7,173 nt of DNA, taken from Chlamydiota bacterium (GTDB taxonomy: Bacteria; Chlamydiota; Chlamydiia; Chlamydiales; Waddliaceae). Each line of letters begins with the position of its first letter. Position 1 is the first letter of the stretch. A program made the position numbers and the translations under genes. The DNA lies in assembly GCA_011065005.1 (NCBI GenBank), contig JAAKFP010000128.1:1-7173 (forward strand). The letters are read 5' to 3'. Of this stretch, positions 1 through 7,173 are shown in pieces. The notes beneath the pieces are model-generated. The model searched no databases, had not been told where the DNA came from, and was given only the letters and a program-made list of their open reading frames with translations.

Positions 1-168
1 TTAGCTACTAAGGATTAGTTGGTTGTGAAAAATCCAACCGGATTTTGTTCCCATAGGAATTTGCGCCTCGCATCTGAAGCGCTGAGTCACCAGAAACGCA
101 CAACTTATTTTTGCACGAGCCCTAACGGGAACCCTTAAAGCCCACAACTCAAGTTCAGCCACATTCTT
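1..168. other. Upstream intergenic stretch, no gene recognised
   Basis: No RNA gene or recognisable protein was identified here. All three + strand frames carry a stop within the first 18 bases (2-4, 9-11, 16-18), so a + strand gene from the left cannot extend past about position 18. On the - strand one frame stays open from 273 down to a TAA at 3-1, but its only ATG (54-52) would give 17 codons, and its upstream part is the antisense of recC. A small stem GGTTG (21-25) / CAACC (35-39) is visible. No T-run follows it, so it is not a convincing terminator. The stretch could be the outer part of an intergenic region or a fragment of a genomic repeat; the sequence alone does not decide. Confidence 0.5.
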
Positions 169-198
169 TTGATGTAAAAGACGGAAATCTCCTATAAT
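169..198 (+). promoter_or_regulatory. Putative sigma70-type promoter of recCB
   Basis: TTGATG at 169-174 (4 of 6 matches to TTGACA) is followed after 18 bases by a perfect TATAAT at 193-198. If the last T of the -10 box is at -7, transcription would start at 205, the first base of the recC ATG. This is the best promoter seen upstream of the operon, judged by eye only. It implies a leaderless recC message, which agrees with the absence of any Shine-Dalgarno sequence before the ATG. A start further upstream cannot be ruled out. Confidence 0.55.
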
Positions 199-204
199 TT
201 CCGT
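181..204. promoter_or_regulatory. Perfect 8-bp inverted repeat overlapping the recC -10 box
   Basis: ACGGAAAT (181-188) and ATTTCCGT (197-204) are perfect reverse complements separated by 8 bases (189-196). The right arm begins inside TATAAT and ends on the base before the recC ATG. Such a dyad is a plausible binding site for a dimeric repressor that would block RNA polymerase; this is inference. If a transcript started upstream, the same bases would form an RNA hairpin directly before the start codon. No known operator consensus is recognised. Confidence 0.4.
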
Positions 205-3200
205 ATGGAAAGACAGATTCAGGTATTTTTTAGCAATCGCGTCGAGTGTCTCTATAGCAATTTTAAAGAGCAGCTATTCTCGGCAAGAACATCTCCCTTT
301 ACAAAGCGGCGTGTGATCGTTCCGAGTCCCGCTATGAAAACGTGGTTGATGATGCAAATGGCGGATGATTCTGAGCTTGGGATAGCAGCAGGGATCAAAG
401 TTTCCTATTTAGAGCCCACATTGCATGAAATCTTACAAACCTTGTCAGCAAATCCCGAACAAATCCCCAAAGAATGCTCCCATTTAGAGCTGGCGTTACG
501 CATCGAAGCTGAAATTCGGGAGGTGGTTCAATCAAAACAGGAGTTGTGGGGCCCATTAATTACGTATTTACAGTGCTTAAAAGGAGGAAAGGAACCTCTG
601 AATCAGAAATCCGAGCGACGACTGATTGCTCTCGCCGACAAGCTTGCTCTATTATTTCAACAGTATGGCAAGTTTGGCGCTGTTATGTTGCGTCGCTGGA
701 AACTGACTGAAGAGGGTGGATGGCAAGCGGAACTTTGGAGAAGAGTGTTAGGGGAGACGTATCCAGAAAGTTTCGAATGGAGATCTGAAGATACTGAGGT
801 TCATGTTTTTGCTATGAGTTATCTCTCTCAGCAGCAACATCGCATTTTGACAAGTTTTTCCGAAACACATCAGGTGAACTACTATCTACTCTCACCATGT
901 CAGCTGTTTTGGAGTGATATTCTCTCCGATCGTGAAGGACAAAAGCTGCAGAAATATTGGAGTCGCCAAGGGACTTCAGAAAATCAGCAGTTTGCCCTCG
1001 AAGAATACCTTTACGACAGAAATCCCCTGCTCGCAAATTTTGGGAGGCTAGGGCGTGAAATGGCTCTTCAGGTGGAGGAAAGCGGCGCCATTACTCATGA
1101 GGATTATAAAAATGTTCATGAAACAAACTCTTTAACTCTATTGGAAGGCGTACAGTCAGACATGCTGCTATTGCGCAATCCGAATTCTGAAAAGAAGATT
1201 GATCTATCCAAGGATGACTCATTCCAAGTACACGTTGCTAGCAGTCGGATGCGTGAGGTGCAAATCTTATATGATACGATACTCAGGATCATTGAAAGAC
1301 GTGCAAAGGATGATGACCCGATTTGTCCTGAAGACTTTGTTGTGATGGCTCCAGACATCATGGAGTACGAGCCCTACATTCGAGCTGTTTTCAATGATAA
1401 AGAGAGTCAGCTCAATTGTCAGATTATGGATCTGCACATGCTTTCGCAAAACTCCCTCATTCAAGGGTTTTTTCATCTAATATCTTTATCATTTGGGCGC
1501 TGGGATGCCGCGTCACTTTTACAGCTACTGGAGTATCCCGCATTTCGTAAGAAACATGGAATTACCTCGGACGATGTTTCGCGCATACGCGGATGGGTTC
1601 AAGCCGCAGATGTACGGTGGGGAGAAGATATACAACATCGTGAAGAATTGCTGCGCAAACATCATGGGAGTTGTTCATTGGTGGACAAAAGCTCTGCGGG
1701 CACTTGGAAACAGGGAATGGAGAGACTTCTCGCTGGAATGGCTATGATTATTCCACACGAAGAAGCAGAGAACCCTGAGCTGAAAGTAATCCCGCTACCT
1801 CTTATTGAAACAACGGAGACAGAGCTTTTTGGGAAATGGTTTTCACTCATGCACTCTTTACGAGAGGATTTGCAGCTTCTATCCGATGGATCCAGAATGT
1901 CCCTAAGGGAATGGTCTGGATATCTAAACTGCTTACTAGAAGCCTATTTTGAGGATACTTTTGATGAAAACAATCAGCAAGTAGTCGACTTATTACACTC
2001 TTTTCATTTTGAAAAGGATCTAGGCGGAGAGAACTGTACATTTGCAACCATCAAATATCACCTGGAAGCGGCAACGAAAAAGCAGCGCGCCTGCTATCGA
2101 GAGTCCCATCTGCATGTGGTAAGATTTTGTTCTTTGTTGCCCATGCGTGCTGTGCCAGCGAAAGGGATCGTGCTTATGGGAATGGAAGAGGGAAACTTTC
2201 CAAGAGTTGATTCAGACAACTCCCTAAATATGCTCAAAGAAGCTTCCAATGTAGATTATTGCCCTACACAGGCGGACTTTGATCGGTATTTATTTCTCGA
2301 AACCCTCCTTTCCGCACGACAATATTTTATTGTGACCTACACCGGCTATTCGAAAGAGGATAACAAAGCACAGCCTCCCTCTTTGCTGGTAACGGAACTT
2401 TGCAGCTATTTAGACAAGGGATACACGATCGATGGTCAAGCTCCCTCTGAATATTGCAGGAAACATCACCCTTTTCAACCCTATGACAAAACTCTATTTA
2501 CAGAAGATTCTCCTATAAAAAGCTATTCTAAAGCGAATTTTCTGGCGGCGAAAGCATTCTACAATCCATTAAAACTGCAGCAACATAGCTTCATTCCAAA
2601 TTTTGGGATGAATCGTGAAAGAAAGACGGAACAGGTCGAGCCTCTCCAACTTTGGCAGCTGGCATTAATGGCGAGAAATCCCATTGAAGCCTATTTTAAC
2701 CTCACCCTAGGAATTTACTTAGAAAAGGAAGAGACCCGTTTAGTGAAAACGGATGAAGAATTTTTGTTGAGTGCTTTAGATAGAGCTATACTCCGAAAAC
2801 CTGCGCTGAAAAGGTCTCTCGATCATGTTTTGCACAGAGCAGAAAAAGAGGGTCGACTGCCTTTGGGCCCCTTTAAAAATTATGGAGTGAAAAAACTACA
2901 AAGTGAAGTGGAAGAAATTTCCGATAACTTGATTCAGTTGGGAGTTGGGGTAGATGAACTCATTGAAATCGAATTTTCCGATCTCTTTGAAGAAGCAAAG
3001 CAAACCGATTCAGGCAGTTGGCAGCTCCCTCCATTGGAAGTTTCTGTGAAAGGAAAACCTGTAAAAATTGTGGGAAGTTTGAAAGAGGTTTCAACAGAAG
3101 GGCTGATTGCTTTTAGCAAAGATGATCGAAAAGATGTATTGAAAACGTGGCCTATGTATTTGATATATAATTGCTTAGTTTTGAAGCATCAGCTTCCTCT

Positions 3201-3570
3201 GAAGAGGTCTCTTCTCTTTGCAAAAAGTGGGAAAGAGAAAGAGTCTTTCTTTTCTGATCCTTTTCATCTGTTGGAAAACTATCTCGAGTATTATTTTCAT
3301 GCTCTAGAAAACATCTCGCCACTGATTCCCGAATGGACATCAGATTTACTAGAAAATGACGTGCATACCTTCGATAAGAAAATCCGGCAAACTCTATCGG
3401 GAGATTCCCGACACTTTTATAATGAGTACATGAAGTGGATTGTAAAGGGTTCAAACCTACCTGATGCGGAAAATATTTTGGAGAGCTGGAAACATGTGGC
3501 CGAAAAGCTATTTGGAGAGCTTTTTCAGCAATGGTATCCAAAAAAAGAAACAAAAGTAACGAGAAGGTAG
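205..3570 (+). CDS. recC: RecBCD enzyme subunit RecC
   Basis: RecC is the non-catalytic subunit of the cytoplasmic RecBCD helicase-nuclease. It holds RecB and RecD together, splits the duplex and, in E. coli, recognises Chi. At 1121 residues the protein is almost the same length as E. coli RecC (1122). Collinear family motifs include SNR (10-12), WL (47-48), NPLLANFGRLGRE (273-285), a VHVASSRMREV segment from 342, PMRAVPAKGIVLMG from 646 and DRYLFLE from 693. No Walker A motif is present, as expected for its inactive SF1-like helicase fold. The C-terminal part corresponds to the inactive nuclease-like domain. ATG 205 is the only reasonable start: an in-frame TAA lies at 175-177, and the next Met (334-336) would remove the conserved N-terminus. 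No Shine-Dalgarno precedes it. The gene leads a two-gene operon with recB. Positions matching the E. coli Chi-reading residues are mostly substituted. Identity rests on recalled family sequence, and the match is clear along the whole length. Confidence 0.97.
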   Translation: MERQIQVFFSNRVECLYSNFKEQLFSARTSPFTKRRVIVPSPAMKTWLMMQMADDSELGIAAGIKVSYLEPTLHEILQTLSANPEQIPKECSHLELALRIEAEIREVVQSKQELWGPLITYLQCLKGGKEPLNQKSERRLIALADKLALLFQQYGKFGAVMLRRWKLTEEGGWQAELWRRVLGETYPESFEWRSEDTEVHVFAMSYLSQQQHRILTSFSETHQVNYYLLSPCQLFWSDILSDREGQKLQKYWSRQGTSENQQFALEEYLYDRNPLLANFGRLGREMALQVEESGAITHEDYKNVHETNSLTLLEGVQSDMLLLRNPNSEKKIDLSKDDSFQVHVASSRMREVQILYDTILRIIERRAKDDDPICPEDFVVMAPDIMEYEPYIRAVFNDKESQLNCQIMDLHMLSQNSLIQGFFHLISLSFGRWDAASLLQLLEYPAFRKKHGITSDDVSRIRGWVQAADVRWGEDIQHREELLRKHHGSCSLVDKSSAGTWKQGMERLLAGMAMIIPHEEAENPELKVIPLPLIETTETELFGKWFSLMHSLREDLQLLSDGSRMSLREWSGYLNCLLEAYFEDTFDENNQQVVDLLHSFHFEKDLGGENCTFATIKYHLEAATKKQRACYRESHLHVVRFCSLLPMRAVPAKGIVLMGMEEGNFPRVDSDNSLNMLKEASNVDYCPTQADFDRYLFLETLLSARQYFIVTYTGYSKEDNKAQPPSLLVTELCSYLDKGYTIDGQAPSEYCRKHHPFQPYDKTLFTEDSPIKSYSKANFLAAKAFYNPLKLQQHSFIPNFGMNRERKTEQVEPLQLWQLALMARNPIEAYFNLTLGIYLEKEETRLVKTDEEFLLSALDRAILRKPALKRSLDHVLHRAEKEGRLPLGPFKNYGVKKLQSEVEEISDNLIQLGVGVDELIEIEFSDLFEEAKQTDSGSWQLPPLEVSVKGKPVKIVGSLKEVSTEGLIAFSKDDRKDVLKTWPMYLIYNCLVLKHQLPLKRSLLFAKSGKEKESFFSDPFHLLENYLEYYFHALENISPLIPEWTSDLLENDVHTFDKKIRQTLSGDSRHFYNEYMKWIVKGSNLPDAENILESWKHVAEKLFGELFQQWYPKKETKVTRR
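3561..3567 (+). promoter_or_regulatory. Ribosome binding site of recB inside the recC end
   Basis: GAGAAGG ends four bases before the recB ATG at 3572 and lies within the last codons of recC, just before its TAG (3568-3570). Ribosomes finishing recC are therefore placed on the recB start site, which suggests translational coupling and near-equal production of the two subunits. It also supports ATG 3572 as the recB start. Confidence 0.7.
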
Positions 3571-3571
3571 C

Positions 3572-6500
3572 ATGAAAAGTTTTCAAGTTCTTGACAGGAA
3601 TCAAAAGATCCATCGCAACTACTTTCTCGAAGCATCTGCAGGGACGGGAAAAACGTTTTCTATAGAAAATATCGTTGTTCGCTTGCTTGTAGAAAAGGAA
3701 GAACTTGATTTCGAAAAAATTCTAGTGGTCACATTTACTCGAGCAGCAACGCGGGATCTGAAAGTTCGTATTCGTGCAAATATTGAAAATGCCCTTGCCT
3801 ATTTGCAGGGACAGGAAACGCCTCCAGATTACCTCCAAAGCATCATAGAGAAGGGTCTTTTGGAAGTGACGCACGCTAGAAAGCGTTTAGAAAGGGCCCT
3901 CTTTTGCTTTGATCAAGCACAAATTTTTACTATCCACAGTTTCTGTGCACGAATGCTAAACGAGTATGTTTTTGAGGGTGGTCTAAGGCTTGATGCGATC
4001 TCAATGGATGATCCCTTGCCGCGCACAAAAATGCTAGCCATTGTTCGTGATTTCTTTCGAACAGGAATCAACCCCAAAGAATATAGTGAAGAAGAAATCA
4101 ACTTAGTTCTCGCTGATTTTTATGGGGACCTTGAAAAACTGGAAAATACTCTTCTAGATACAATCTGCAAGGGAATCGATATTGAAGAGGTTCCTCCTTT
4201 GTCAAAACAACTAGACGATTTTAATGCAGAGATGTTAGCTCTCAAGAAAGAGTACGGAATGACCTCAGAGGCTATTCTCCAAGACTTTTATCTCTTGGCT
4301 CCTTTGTATCGAGGGTTACGAGATAAGAAGCGTCAGTTGAAAAAAGAAGTGATCGATAAAGTTACCCGTTTTGCTAACCTTTTTGATCTCGAGGTGTGGA
4401 AAGAAGAAGAATATAATACACTAGTTGCAGATCAGCTTTTTTTGTCTACAGCCTTTGCACCTGAAAATATGGGCTCCAGAAGTGCTTCTCAGAACATAGG
4501 AAAGATTAATATCCCCAACCTTTCTTCCGTTATTCGCAAACACTTATCACGATTCGTCAGCCCGACAATTATATTTGCTAGATTGGCTTGCGACTGTCAA
4601 AAGCTCTTTAGGAAGTATCTAGAAAAAGAAGAGAAATTTGGTTTCGATGAGATTCTTAAGGCTATGAAAGATGCATTAGCGAATCGTGACTTTTTACAAA
4701 ATGTGCAGTCGAAATACAAAGCAGCGATTGTCGATGAATTTCAAGACACCGATCCCATGCAATGGGAGATATTTCAACAGTTATTTCTTGGATCGGGTTA
4801 TCTATACCTTGTAGGTGATCCCAAGCAGTCCATTTACGCCTTCCGACAGGCTGACATCTATACATACTTGTCAGCATCAAAACTACTCGGTGAGGAAAAC
4901 CTCGCTTCTCTGGATACTAACTACCGCTCACACCCATCCCTCATTCATGCTTTGAATACTTTGTTTGCGACTAGCAACTCTCCGCGCCTGATGCCTCTCC
5001 CCCATTTGAATCAAGATATGCCCTATCCAGAAGTAAAAAGCCCTCCAAATGCCGTTGAAAGGGGTTTTTCTGACGGTAGAGGGAGTGTACATTTTTACAT
5101 TGCCGAGGAGGCCTCTGCAGCAACATATCCTTTAGAAAAAATGGAACAAGACCATTTTTTTCCGTTTATGGTTCAAGAGATTCAACGTCTATCAAAAGAG
5201 GATGGAATTCCATTAAACCAGTTTACAGTGTTAGTGTCGGACCGATTTCAAGGTAAGAGGGTCGCAGCGTTTCTAAATAGGGCGAACATCCCAACTCTCT
5301 TACAACGTAGCGGTAGCCTCGCCGAATCCTCCGCGTTAGCGGCGTTTCGTGAACTCTTGCAAGCTGTGTTCTCTCCCCGTAATCTAAGCTCTCTAAAAAC
5401 TGCTTTGGGAGGGAAAGTGATTCGGTGGACTCACGAACAGGTTCGAGAATTAGAGGACTCGTCTAAATTAGAAAAAATCCTGTATCAGTTCCATAGGCTG
5501 AAGAGAGCCCTCTATTCCGAAGGAATTGCATCTTTTTATCAACAGATGATGCATACATGTTGGCATGAAGATGGATGTACCGTTGTGGAATTTTTATTGT
5601 CCCAAGAAGATAGTGCAGAGTTTTATAGCGATTTTCAACAGATTGCAGAAATCTTGTTTGAATTTGAAAACAGTATCCGTTCAACACCTGAAGCTTTGTT
5701 AGCTTTTCTTGACGATTTCAAAACCCTTTTTCTCAATGATGACAACAGAACGAAGAGACTTACAGACCTCACCAAAAATGCTGTCAATATTATGACATTG
5801 CACGCTAGCAAAGGTCTTGAATTTGATGTCGTCTTCACATTAGGACTTGTAAAACGATCGAAAGCCCCAGAGCAGCTAGTCCCTTTACTAAGAAATGATC
5901 ATCGTTGTTTAGTAGCAGTTCCAGATAAAGGTATGACTGAGTATCAGAAACACTGTTTAGAAGTTGATGCAGAAAAAATCCGGCAGCTTTATGTGGGTAT
6001 GACTCGAGCAAAGGTTCGCTTGTATACTCCTGTTATGATTGTTCCAAAGTCCAAAAACGTGTCCTTAGGTTGCGCTTCCCCGATGGAACTCTTTCTTGCT
6101 AGGCTGGGTCATCCTCCTATCGAACAGAAAGATCTCTATTCCAGAATACATGGATACAATGGAGAACCACTTCGAGAGTTTATTGACAAGCTCCCAAAGG
6201 AAACTTCGATCACATACACGTTGTTGAATACGACTCCTTCCATAATCTCATCAGGGGAAGAGGAAGACCAGGCAGACCTTCAAGAACCCAACAATGTAGA
6301 GATTCCCGGTGCAGAAAAATATATGCATTCGTTTACCTCTCTGTCCAGCGTACACGCACACAAACCATCGACTATCTCTGAAGCCCCTCACGACTTTTAT
6401 GCCGAAAGGAAAACCCCCCACACTTTGCCTAGTGGAAGCGAAACGGGAAATCTTTTACACAAGTGTTTAGAGTCGATACCGCTATCGATCTTTAAGAATG

Positions 6501-7018
6501 TAAAACAACCCTCCGAATTGCAAGAGATTGTTAGGCCCTATGTCATTGGAAATAAGTATAAAGAGTGGAATCTTGTAATCTGTGAAATACTATTCAATGC
6601 GGTATATACCTCTCTTGAGGATGGCCTTCGTATTGTGGATATTGATCCCAAGCAATGCTTCCATGAAACGGAGTTTCTCTATGGTAGTGAAATAGAAAAG
6701 GCTCCGGGGTACATTAAGGGTTTTGTCGACCTCATCTTTGAGCATCGAGGGAAGTATTATATTTTGGACTGGAAAAGCAACTGGCTAGGCCCTCAGTATG
6801 AAAGCTACAAAAAAGAAAACTTGAAGAATGCTATGCAAGAACACAACTACTTCTTGCAGGCGCAACTTTATACAGAAGCGTTACAGCGATACCTTCGACT
6901 TGTTGATCCCCGTCCTTTTAAGGAGATTTTTGGTGGTGTTTTTTATCTGTATTTACGAGGACTGCACCCCAATTTTGGCAATGAATTTGGTGTATATCAT
7001 CCTAGAAAATGCAGTTGA
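3572..7018 (+). CDS. recB: RecBCD enzyme subunit RecB (helicase and nuclease)
   Basis: RecB is the 3'-5' helicase and sole nuclease of RecBCD, acting at double-strand ends and loading RecA. SF1A (UvrD/Rep-type) helicase motifs appear in order: Walker A EASAGTGKT (20-28), motif Ia VVTFTRAAT (52-60), FTIHSFC around H122, Walker B DEFQDTDP (388-395), VGDPKQSIYAFR (414-425), DTNYRS (448-453), NIMTLHASKGLEF (739-751) and motif VI LYVGMTRAK (806-814). An acidic linker near 896-905 leads to the C-terminal nuclease. There H963, D1053 (in GYIKGFVD), D1066 and K1068 (in ILDWKSNW) match the E. coli metal-binding and catalytic residues H956, D1067, D1080 and K1082, and QAQLY (1096-1100) is the QxxxY motif. 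Helicase and nuclease should both be active. The protein has 1148 residues against 1180 in E. coli, and part of the difference is a tail about 18 residues shorter after GVY. The last codons and stop lie inside a long inverted repeat. The gene starts one base after recC, with a good Shine-Dalgarno. recD is not immediately downstream. Confidence 0.97.
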   Translation: MKSFQVLDRNQKIHRNYFLEASAGTGKTFSIENIVVRLLVEKEELDFEKILVVTFTRAATRDLKVRIRANIENALAYLQGQETPPDYLQSIIEKGLLEVTHARKRLERALFCFDQAQIFTIHSFCARMLNEYVFEGGLRLDAISMDDPLPRTKMLAIVRDFFRTGINPKEYSEEEINLVLADFYGDLEKLENTLLDTICKGIDIEEVPPLSKQLDDFNAEMLALKKEYGMTSEAILQDFYLLAPLYRGLRDKKRQLKKEVIDKVTRFANLFDLEVWKEEEYNTLVADQLFLSTAFAPENMGSRSASQNIGKINIPNLSSVIRKHLSRFVSPTIIFARLACDCQKLFRKYLEKEEKFGFDEILKAMKDALANRDFLQNVQSKYKAAIVDEFQDTDPMQWEIFQQLFLGSGYLYLVGDPKQSIYAFRQADIYTYLSASKLLGEENLASLDTNYRSHPSLIHALNTLFATSNSPRLMPLPHLNQDMPYPEVKSPPNAVERGFSDGRGSVHFYIAEEASAATYPLEKMEQDHFFPFMVQEIQRLSKEDGIPLNQFTVLVSDRFQGKRVAAFLNRANIPTLLQRSGSLAESSALAAFRELLQAVFSPRNLSSLKTALGGKVIRWTHEQVRELEDSSKLEKILYQFHRLKRALYSEGIASFYQQMMHTCWHEDGCTVVEFLLSQEDSAEFYSDFQQIAEILFEFENSIRSTPEALLAFLDDFKTLFLNDDNRTKRLTDLTKNAVNIMTLHASKGLEFDVVFTLGLVKRSKAPEQLVPLLRNDHRCLVAVPDKGMTEYQKHCLEVDAEKIRQLYVGMTRAKVRLYTPVMIVPKSKNVSLGCASPMELFLARLGHPPIEQKDLYSRIHGYNGEPLREFIDKLPKETSITYTLLNTTPSIISSGEEEDQADLQEPNNVEIPGAEKYMHSFTSLSSVHAHKPSTISEAPHDFYAERKTPHTLPSGSETGNLLHKCLESIPLSIFKNVKQPSELQEIVRPYVIGNKYKEWNLVICEILFNAVYTSLEDGLRIVDIDPKQCFHETEFLYGSEIEKAPGYIKGFVDLIFEHRGKYYILDWKSNWLGPQYESYKKENLKNAMQEHNYFLQAQLYTEALQRYLRLVDPRPFKEIFGGVFYLYLRGLHPNFGNEFGVYHPRKCS

Positions 7019-7079
7019 AAACGATCTATAAGTGCAAAATCTTGCACTTATAGATCATTTTCAACTGCATTTTCTAGGA
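7000..7079. repeat. 38-bp near-perfect inverted repeat at the recB end
   Basis: The left arm (7000-7037) and right arm (7042-7079) are reverse complements over 38 positions, with a single mismatch (C7022 against A7057) and a four-base loop AATC (7038-7041). The recB stop TGA (7016-7018) and its last five sense codons sit in the left arm. In RNA this would be a very stable hairpin and could end transcription or protect the 3' end of the recCB message. No T-run follows on either strand, so it is not a standard intrinsic terminator. Its length and near-perfect symmetry also fit a palindromic mobile repeat (MITE- or REP-like) inserted at the gene end. The inverted repeat is directly visible; its role is inference. 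Confidence 0.9.
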
Positions 7080-7085
7080 GTATTT

Positions 7086-7089
7086 GAGG
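7086..7089 (+). promoter_or_regulatory. Possible ribosome binding site of the downstream frame
   Basis: GAGG at 7086-7089 stands five bases before an ATG at 7095 and begins seven bases after the inverted repeat ends. The spacing suits a Shine-Dalgarno sequence, but the motif is short and could be chance. Confidence 0.35.
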
Positions 7090-7094
7090 TAGTG

Positions 7095-7173
7095 ATGTTT
7101 GGACTTGCAAAACAGCTTTTTATTGAAAGAGGGGGACGGAAATCCTGGAAAGAACGTCGACCCTGTCGATGGC
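7095..7173 (+). CDS. Possible start of an unrecognised gene, cut by the window end
   Basis: From ATG 7095 the frame is open for 26 codons to the right edge, with a GAGG motif five bases before it. The visible peptide starts MFGLAKQLFIERGG and becomes strongly basic (RKSWKERR). No family is recognised, no signal peptide or membrane segment is apparent, and it does not resemble the RecD N-terminus. It could be a real gene, a fragment belonging to the repeat, or chance. The frame is also open upstream through the right arm of the inverted repeat, back to a TAA at 7029-7031, so the start is not certain. Confidence 0.3.
   Translation, partial: MFGLAKQLFIERGGRKSWKERRPCRW

Noticed and set aside
1..273. 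- strand coding gene ending at TAA 3-1
   Set aside because: It would have to start inside recC with a non-ATG codon, has no clear ribosome binding site, and the peptide is unfamiliar. The openness is kept only as a weak observation.
1493..1747. 84-codon + strand frame inside recC
   Set aside because: It is an out-of-frame shadow within a conserved RecC region, without supporting start signals.
3152..3613. 153-codon open frame on the - strand across the recC/recB junction
   Set aside because: It lies antisense to two strongly supported genes, shows no family likeness, and is best explained as a shadow of their codon usage.
205..7018. AddAB (RexAB) instead of RecBC
   Set aside because: The first protein lacks a Walker A motif and the AddB iron-sulphur cysteine pattern and aligns along its length with RecC. 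The second has the RecB-type Walker A, KGFVD and DWKSNWLG motifs.
6828..7031. 67-codon + strand frame overlapping the end of recB
   Set aside because: It covers the conserved RecB nuclease end (QxxxY region) in another frame and has no recognisable protein features.
7000..7079. Classical Rho-independent terminator
   Set aside because: The stem is very long, overlaps the stop codon and has no following T-run on either strand. It is therefore reported as an inverted repeat with an uncertain role.

Overview
The window holds one recombination-repair locus. Two large genes on the + strand, recC (205-3570) and recB (3572-7018), fill about 95% of it. They encode two of the three subunits of the RecBCD (exonuclease V) helicase-nuclease, which processes double-strand DNA ends and loads RecA. 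Both are full length, and every key catalytic motif expected of RecB is present. No recD is visible, and recD is not immediately downstream of recB.

Organism: base composition is moderately AT-rich by eye (a little over 40% GC). The order recC-recB, with one base between the genes and neither ptrA between them nor recD straight after, differs from the enterobacterial order recC-ptrA-recB-recD. It resembles the Chlamydiota, where recC and recB are adjacent and recD lies elsewhere. I infer a Chlamydia-related (environmental chlamydial) genome with moderate confidence. A gammaproteobacterium with a rearranged locus is not excluded.

Layout: 1-204 is a non-coding leader. It ends in a promoter-like TTGATG-18-TATAAT whose predicted start of transcription is the A of the recC ATG. 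The -10 box overlaps one arm of a perfect 8-bp inverted repeat that ends directly before the ATG. No Shine-Dalgarno sequence precedes recC, so the message may be leaderless. recB follows recC after a single base, with a good Shine-Dalgarno inside the end of recC, so the two are probably co-transcribed and translationally coupled. From 7000 to 7079 lies a 38-bp near-perfect inverted repeat with a 4-base loop. Its left arm contains the last codons and stop of recB. After it, a Shine-Dalgarno and ATG at 7095 may open another gene that runs off the window.

How the parts work together: RecB supplies the 3'-5' SF1A helicase motor and the only nuclease site. RecC is the inactive helicase-like scaffold that splits the strands and, in E. 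coli, reads Chi. The positions that read Chi in E. coli are mostly different here, so the regulatory DNA sequence is probably different or absent. I see no clearly new system. The points most worth a second look are the leaderless promoter/palindrome arrangement, the altered Chi-reader positions and the large palindrome that forms the end of recB.
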